A stretch of DNA of 36,878 bases from assembly GCA_035452965.1 (NCBI GenBank), contig DAOTCE010000045.1, positions 1 through 36,878 of the forward strand, read 5' to 3'. Below, piece after piece: positions 32,414 through 36,878 of the stretch. A model generated the notes under the pieces. It was given only the letters and a program-made list of their open reading frames with translations, searched no databases and was not told where the DNA came from. The translations under genes and the position numbers were made by a program. The DNA comes from Candidatus Paceibacterota bacterium (GTDB lineage Bacteria > Verrucomicrobiota > Verrucomicrobiia > Limisphaerales > UBA8199). Within the stretch, counting starts at the first letter, position 1; each line of letters opens with the position of its first letter.

Positions 32414-34550
32414 GAACCGCGTTCGACGACTGAAGCCCTTGCGCCTCATTGTCATTCTGTTCGCGTGGTGCGGGATAGGGTTGCTGGCCGCCGACAAGAG
32501 CCCCAACAGCGGCTGCCTGGATTGCCATTCGGATAAGACCCTGACCAAGACTACCGCCGCGGGCAAAGAGGTTTCCGTGTTCGTGGATGAAGCCAGGCTC
32601 GTGGGGAGCGTCCACAAGACCAATACCTGCGCCGATTGTCACGCCGACATTACCTCAAAGCACCCGGACGACGAGGTGCCGGCGCAGCCGCCCAGTTGCG
32701 TCAAGTGCCACGAGAATGAAGCGAAGGACTACTCTGCCAGCATCCATGGCGTGAGCCACAAAATGGGCGCCTCCGGCGCCGCCAATTGCTGGGATTGCCA
32801 CGGTGCCCACGACATTCTGCCTTCCCGGGACCCCGCATCGCCTGCCTTCAAGTTGAACCTGCCCGGGACCTGTGCCAAATGCCACAGCAACGCCGGTCTC
32901 ACCAAAGAGTATAAGATGAAGTATCCGGAGGCCGCGTCGCAGTACCTGGACAGCATCCACGGACGCGCGCTGCTGAAAATGGGATTGATTGTGGCTCCCT
33001 CATGCAATGACTGCCACGGAGTCCACGACATCAAGCGCGCCGTTGACCGCGACTCGCCCATCAACAAGGTTAACGTCGCCAAGACCTGCGGGAAATGTCA
33101 TGTCAAGGTCGAGGACATCTACGAACAATCTGTGCACGGCCAACTGTTGGTCAAAGGCGACAAGAACGGCCCGGTTTGCACCGATTGCCACACCGCACAC
33201 GAAGTTGAGCCGCCCACGACCGGGCATTTCAAAATGGCCAGCGACGTCCGCTGTGGCAAATGCCACCAGGACCGTCTGACCCATTACCGCGACACCTACC
33301 ACGGCAAGGCCATGGCGCTAGGCAAGCCGAATGTCGCCTCGGATGTTGCCGCCTGCTACGACTGCCACGGCCACCACGACGTCCTGCCCCCATCCGACCC
33401 CAGATCGCGCCTCTCGGAGACCAATATCCTGGCTACCTGCCAGCAATGCCATCCTGGCGCCACGGGCGGCTTCACCGAATACAAGCCGCACGCCAATCCC
33501 TTGGACGGCAAGAACTACCCGGTCTTGCACGGCACTTTTCTGTTCATGACAGCGCTGCTGGTCGGCGTGTTCGTGTTCTTTGGCGGGCACACCCTGGCGT
33601 GGCTATTCCGCGCGCTTTACCTCTTTCTGCATGATTCCAAAAGGTTCCGCGAAGCCAAGATCAGCTCCCAGGAGGGCGGGGAATGGTTCACCCGCTTCCT
33701 GCCTTTTGAGCGTTTCCTGCACTTTCTGGTAGTCACCAGTTTCCTGCTGCTGGTGATCACCGGCATGCCCCTCAAATTCTATTATACCGATTGGGCCAAA
33801 ACGATGTTCAGCATCATCGGCGGGGCGGAGACGGCCCGTGCCTTGCACAGGCTGGGCGCTATTGTGACATTCCTCTACTTCGGCTTGCACTTGGCCTCTC
33901 TGCTGGGCAATTCCTGGCGAGGTCGCGGGAAGATCCGCGACCCCCAGACCGGCAAGCCCAGCCTGAAACGACTCCGGCAAGTGCTGTTTGGTGCGGATTC
34001 AATGATCCCCACCCTGCAGGATTGGCGTGATTTCGTCGCCCATAACAAGTGGTTCTTCGGCAAGGGCCCCAAGCCGCAGTTCGATCGTTGGACCTACTGG
34101 GAGAAGTTCGACTACTTCGCCGTGTTTTGGGGCGTCGCGATCATCGGCGCATCCGGGCTGGTCATGTGGTTCCCCACATTCTTCACCCGCTTCATGCCCG
34201 GCTGGATCATTAACATCGCCCTGATCATTCATTCGGATGAGGCGTTGCTGGCCGCCGGCTTCATCTTCTCCATTCACTTCTTCAACACGCATTTCCGCAT
34301 CGAGAAGTTCCCCATGGATACGGTGATCTTCTCCGGCCGGGTATCAAAGAACGAAATGCTGCACGAACGTCGCCGCTGGTACGACCGCCTGGTGGCCGAA
34401 GGCCGGCTCGAGGACTATCGCGTGCGCGACGAATGGCTGCGCTGGAAGGCCATTGCGCGGTCCTTTGGCTACTTCTTCTTCGGCTTGGGAGTGCTCCTGC
34501 TGCTGCTGATCATCTACGCCATGATCACCCGCCTGGTGCACGGCGGATAA
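32388..34550 (+). CDS. CbcL-like fusion: 11-heme cytochrome c domain plus cytochrome b membrane domain
   Basis: This 720-residue protein has a signal peptide (LRLIVILFAWCGIGLLAA) followed by eleven CxxCH motifs (CLDCH, CADCH, CVKCH, CWDCH, CAKCH, CNDCH, CGKCH, CTDCH, CGKCH, CYDCH, CQQCH) up to about residue 365. A membrane part from about residue 380 begins with TFLFMTALLVGVFVFFGG. It has the helices of a HydC/FdnI/DsrM-type cytochrome b, with His in FERFLHFLVV, ALHRLGAIV, FGLHLA and IIHSDEALLAAGFIFSIHFF. This layout matches Geobacter CbcL, which oxidises menaquinol for extracellular electron transfer. The ATG at 32388 overlaps the previous gene, and GGAG lies 6 nt before it. A tandem paralogue follows. 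Confidence 0.9.
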   Translation: MTAIPVDYRNRVRRLKPLRLIVILFAWCGIGLLAADKSPNSGCLDCHSDKTLTKTTAAGKEVSVFVDEARLVGSVHKTNTCADCHADITSKHPDDEVPAQPPSCVKCHENEAKDYSASIHGVSHKMGASGAANCWDCHGAHDILPSRDPASPAFKLNLPGTCAKCHSNAGLTKEYKMKYPEAASQYLDSIHGRALLKMGLIVAPSCNDCHGVHDIKRAVDRDSPINKVNVAKTCGKCHVKVEDIYEQSVHGQLLVKGDKNGPVCTDCHTAHEVEPPTTGHFKMASDVRCGKCHQDRLTHYRDTYHGKAMALGKPNVASDVAACYDCHGHHDVLPPSDPRSRLSETNILATCQQCHPGATGGFTEYKPHANPLDGKNYPVLHGTFLFMTALLVGVFVFFGGHTLAWLFRALYLFLHDSKRFREAKISSQEGGEWFTRFLPFERFLHFLVVTSFLLLVITGMPLKFYYTDWAKTMFSIIGGAETARALHRLGAIVTFLYFGLHLASLLGNSWRGRGKIRDPQTGKPSLKRLRQVLFGADSMIPTLQDWRDFVAHNKWFFGKGPKPQFDRWTYWEKFDYFAVFWGVAIIGASGLVMWFPTFFTRFMPGWIINIALIIHSDEALLAAGFIFSIHFFNTHFRIEKFPMDTVIFSGRVSKNEMLHERRRWYDRLVAEGRLEDYRVRDEWLRWKAIARSFGYFFFGLGVLLLLLIIYAMITRLVHGG

Positions 34551-34621
34551 GCCAAAATATGCGAAGTGAAGGCCAAACCATGTAGAGCGGTTTGGCCCGG
34601 CGGCCGCCATGCTGAGCCAGT

Positions 34622-36388
34622 ATGGGTTTTCAGCGACCCCGCGCAATACTAACGGCCCTTATCCTGTTCGCCTTCAGCGGGCTGACAACTGCGGTCTCTG
34701 CCGCCGAACCGATAAAGGACAACGAGTGTCTGGAGTGTCACGGGGACAAGACGCTGACCAAGACTAACGCCGCCGGCAGAGAAGTCTCCCTGTTCGTTGA
34801 CGCAGCCAGGATCGCCGCTTCGGTGCACAAGACCAACACTTGCGCCAGTTGCCACGCGGACATCACCTCCAAGCATCCTGATGACGAAGTCCCGGCACAG
34901 CCAGCCAACTGCAAGCGGTGCCATGAGCAGCAGTCCGAGAGCTACGGTGCCAGCGTCCATGGCTTGGCTCTGGCCAAAGGACAGACGAGCTCTGCGACGT
35001 GCAGCGACTGCCACGACGGCCACAGCATCCTGCCTCCCACGTCCATCGAGTCCCCTTTGCATTTCTCGCGACTGGCGGAGACGTGCGGTGGTTGTCACGA
35101 CCAGGAAGCCAGGGATGTGGAGGAAAGCGTGCATGGCAAGGCCGTTGCTGCCGGACACCGGGAGGCCCCAACCTGCACGGATTGCCACTCGGAACATAAG
35201 ATCAAAGCGCTCAAAGACGACTCGTCACTAAAGGTCACGGTCGAGGTTTGCAGCCAATGCCACGCCTCCGAGCGCTTGAATACGAAGTACAACCTGCCCC
35301 CGGATCGTGTAAAAACCTTCTTCGAAAGCTACCACGGTCTGGCAACACAGTATGGTTCGACGCTGGCGGCCAACTGCGCAAGCTGCCATGGCGTCCACAA
35401 GATCCTGCCTTCCACCGACCCGCGCTCCAGCATCCACAAAACCAACCTGGTGGTGACCTGCGGCAAGTGCCATCCGGGCGCGACGGACAAATTCGTCCAG
35501 AGCAAAGTGCACGTGGACACTGAGACCACCGCCGTCAGTGGCGACATCGGGGAGCAGATCAGCGGTTGGGTGCGCCGCATTTACCTGGTGCTGATTGTGG
35601 CCACGATCGGCTTGATGCTGTCGCACAACTTGCTGTTATTCGCGAAGAAGGTCCGGGCACGCTACCGCGCCGCCGATCTCTCTGTTCTGCGGATGAGCTT
35701 TTCCCAGCGGGCGCAACATCTCATCCTGGCCGCCAGTTTCATCGTCCTCGCCGTGACGGGCTTTGCCCTGAAGTTCCCGGATTCGTGGATTGCAAAGATC
35801 CTGGGGTCCAACGAGATGTTCCGCCGTTGGAGCCATCGCGTAGCTGGCGTTGTGCTCCTTTTGGTCGGCGCTTATCACGTAATCTACCTGTTTGGCACTC
35901 GAGAGGGGCGGCAACTGGTCAAAGACCTCCTGCCCGTCGGGAAGGACCTAAAGGACGTAACCGACAACGCACGGTACCTGGCGGGTCTGAGCGCGGCTAA
36001 ACCGAAGTTCGCCCGCTTCGGCTACGCCGAAAAAGTGGAGTATTGGGCGGTCGTCTGGGGCACCATCATCATGGGGGTCACGGGCCTGGTGATATGGTTC
36101 AAGATTGACGTCACACAGGTCCTGCCGCGCTGGGTGGTGGATGTAGCGGTAACGATCCATTATTACGAGGCCATTCTGGCCTGCCTTGCGATTTTGGTCT
36201 GGCACTTCTACCACGTCATCTTCGATCCGGACGTTTATCCACTCAACTGGGCCTGCTGGAATGGGAAGGTCTCGAAGCATTGGCAGGAGGACGAACATCC
36301 GTTCGACCGGACGCCAACCCCAGATCCCCCGCCAATAGCGGACCAGGAGTCCACCCCTGGCCTTCCGACCGCCGACGGCGGCACTTAG
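34622..36388 (+). CDS. CbcL-like fusion: 9-heme cytochrome c domain plus cytochrome b membrane domain
   Basis: This 588-residue protein has a signal peptide (ILTALILFAFSGLTTAVSA). Nine CxxCH motifs (CLECH, CASCH, CKRCH, CSDCH, CGGCH, CTDCH, CSQCH, CASCH, CGKCH) fill residues 35 to about 290. The first 80 or so mature residues are nearly the same as in the preceding paralogue (shared KTNTC and HADITSKHPDDEVPAQP). A cytochrome b domain of about five helices follows (about 310-560), with His in AQHLILAAS, WSHRVAGV, GAYHVIYLF and TIHYYEAIL, then WHFYHVIFDPDVYPLNWACW. A Pro-rich tail ends it. A role in quinone-linked electron transfer is inferred from the fusion. It lies 71 bp after the 11-heme gene and is the last gene of the cluster. 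Confidence 0.9.
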   Translation: MGFQRPRAILTALILFAFSGLTTAVSAAEPIKDNECLECHGDKTLTKTNAAGREVSLFVDAARIAASVHKTNTCASCHADITSKHPDDEVPAQPANCKRCHEQQSESYGASVHGLALAKGQTSSATCSDCHDGHSILPPTSIESPLHFSRLAETCGGCHDQEARDVEESVHGKAVAAGHREAPTCTDCHSEHKIKALKDDSSLKVTVEVCSQCHASERLNTKYNLPPDRVKTFFESYHGLATQYGSTLAANCASCHGVHKILPSTDPRSSIHKTNLVVTCGKCHPGATDKFVQSKVHVDTETTAVSGDIGEQISGWVRRIYLVLIVATIGLMLSHNLLLFAKKVRARYRAADLSVLRMSFSQRAQHLILAASFIVLAVTGFALKFPDSWIAKILGSNEMFRRWSHRVAGVVLLLVGAYHVIYLFGTREGRQLVKDLLPVGKDLKDVTDNARYLAGLSAAKPKFARFGYAEKVEYWAVVWGTIIMGVTGLVIWFKIDVTQVLPRWVVDVAVTIHYYEAILACLAILVWHFYHVIFDPDVYPLNWACWNGKVSKHWQEDEHPFDRTPTPDPPPIADQESTPGLPTADGGT

Positions 36389-36878
36389 CAAACTGACTGA
36401 TGCGCCCAAGTTGCTGGCCGTGAAGGCCTAAATTCCGGTTGTTCGTGAATCTACGGAGAGCATCTACAGCGATTCTTCGTCTTGAACTCCCCTTCTCCAG
36501 CCCCCCTCGCCGGACCGGGGATGATGCCGCCAAGATGATCGCACGCTGGCATTGGCCGGCGGCTGGCTGGAGAATGGCTTGGTAGTGCGGGCAGGCCCCG
36601 GTGTGTATCCCATGGGGAGCGCTCCCCATGGGATACACACCGGGGCACCATCGTGTCGTCACCATAACCCCAAACCAAAGGTGCCAAGGTCAGCGGGCAC
36701 TGGATATGGCAAACTGGCAGCAAAACTGTCCCAAATATGGACAGTGAGTTCCGGGAGGCCATCTGGGCTGCGCGGGGGACAACCACCGTTGGCACTCCCA
36801 GAAAATCCGTAGGAATTCTAAATTCAGGGTTTTTAGGTTCTAGCACTTGAAGGAGCGTTGGGCGAGCAATTCGAGGCC
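36389..36878. other. intergenic region to the end of the window
   Basis: No gene is supported in these 490 bp. The stretch holds the 52-bp perfect palindrome at 36595-36646 and an inverted repeat (ACTGTCC at 36724-36730 and GGACAGT at 36738-36744, 7-bp spacer). The last bases contain AT-rich sequence (TAAATTCAGGGTTTTTAGG), with no clear promoter or terminator. The minus-strand ORF across 36451-36846 reads through the palindrome and looks spurious. Confidence 0.6.
36595..36646. repeat. 52-bp perfect palindrome, no loop
   Basis: Reading outward from the centre (between 36620 and 36621), 26 consecutive base pairs are complementary. The arms begin GCCCCGGTGTGT at 36595 and end ACACACCGGGGC at 36646, with GGGGAGC|GCTCCCC at the centre. 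It lies 206 bp after the last cytochrome gene. There is no loop and no T-tract, so a standard terminator is unlikely. It could extrude as a cruciform, bind a dimeric protein, or be two joined repeat copies. Confidence 0.9.

Noticed and set aside
36451..36846. 131-residue minus-strand ORF at the window end
   Set aside because: It reads through the 52-bp palindrome and an inverted repeat. The protein is low quality and probably reflects repeat DNA.

Overview
The window looks like chromosome of a Verrucomicrobiota bacterium, most likely of the Pedosphaera/Limisphaerales type. This is inferred from content, not from a marker tree. The clues are high GC, a DUF1080/ThuA/sugar-isomerase operon, several glycoside hydrolases, a secreted protease ending in a C-terminal domain I associate with Verrucomicrobia, short-repeat and palindrome-rich intergenic DNA, and small secreted or lipoprotein families that I believe are typical of this group. 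I see no phage, transposase, plasmid or CRISPR genes.

Layout. 66-2346 (minus): a three-gene sugar operon (isomerase, DUF1080 3-keto-glycoside hydrolase, ThuA-like protein) in which the ThuA gene is frameshifted at a run of eight G. 2813-6295 (plus): a large secreted subtilisin-like protease with CARDB repeats. 6452-6492: a cluster of DnaA-box-like 9-mers between convergent genes. 6604-9580 (minus): sulfate activation (zinc-ribbon protein, cysD, cysN/cysC fusion). 9825-11842 (plus): a NamZ-like muramidase, a cupin and a lipoprotein. 11895-13325 (minus): a hypothetical protein, a YggS-family PLP protein and a small membrane protein. 13573-16165 (plus): a Cys-rich secreted protein, ribosomal protein S1 with a strong terminator, and tRNA-Asn(GTT). 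16166-16908 is non-coding and carries an 11-bp tandem repeat. 16909-19275: a GH78-like alpha-L-rhamnosidase. 19381-19496: an inverted-repeat element that supplies the stop codon of the next gene. 19494-22351 (minus): three pilin-like genes. 23061-29428 (plus): a WbsX/GH99-like protein, a secreted protein of unknown function and a GH38-like alpha-mannosidase.

29649-36388 (plus) is the most striking region. It holds two paralogous small cytochromes c, a NapC/NirT-like heptaheme membrane cytochrome, and two tandem paralogous fusions of a multiheme c domain (11 and 9 CxxCH motifs) to a cytochrome b-type membrane domain. The architecture recalls the Geobacter inner-membrane cytochrome CbcL. It suggests quinone-linked electron transfer into or across the periplasm, but no terminal reductase or oxidase is in the window.

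Taken together, the window describes a polysaccharide- and protein-degrading heterotroph (rhamnose- or mannose-containing glycans, keto-sugars, peptidoglycan fragments, proteins) with an unusual cytochrome-rich respiratory locus. Functions are assigned from motifs and architecture recognised by eye. No database search was run.
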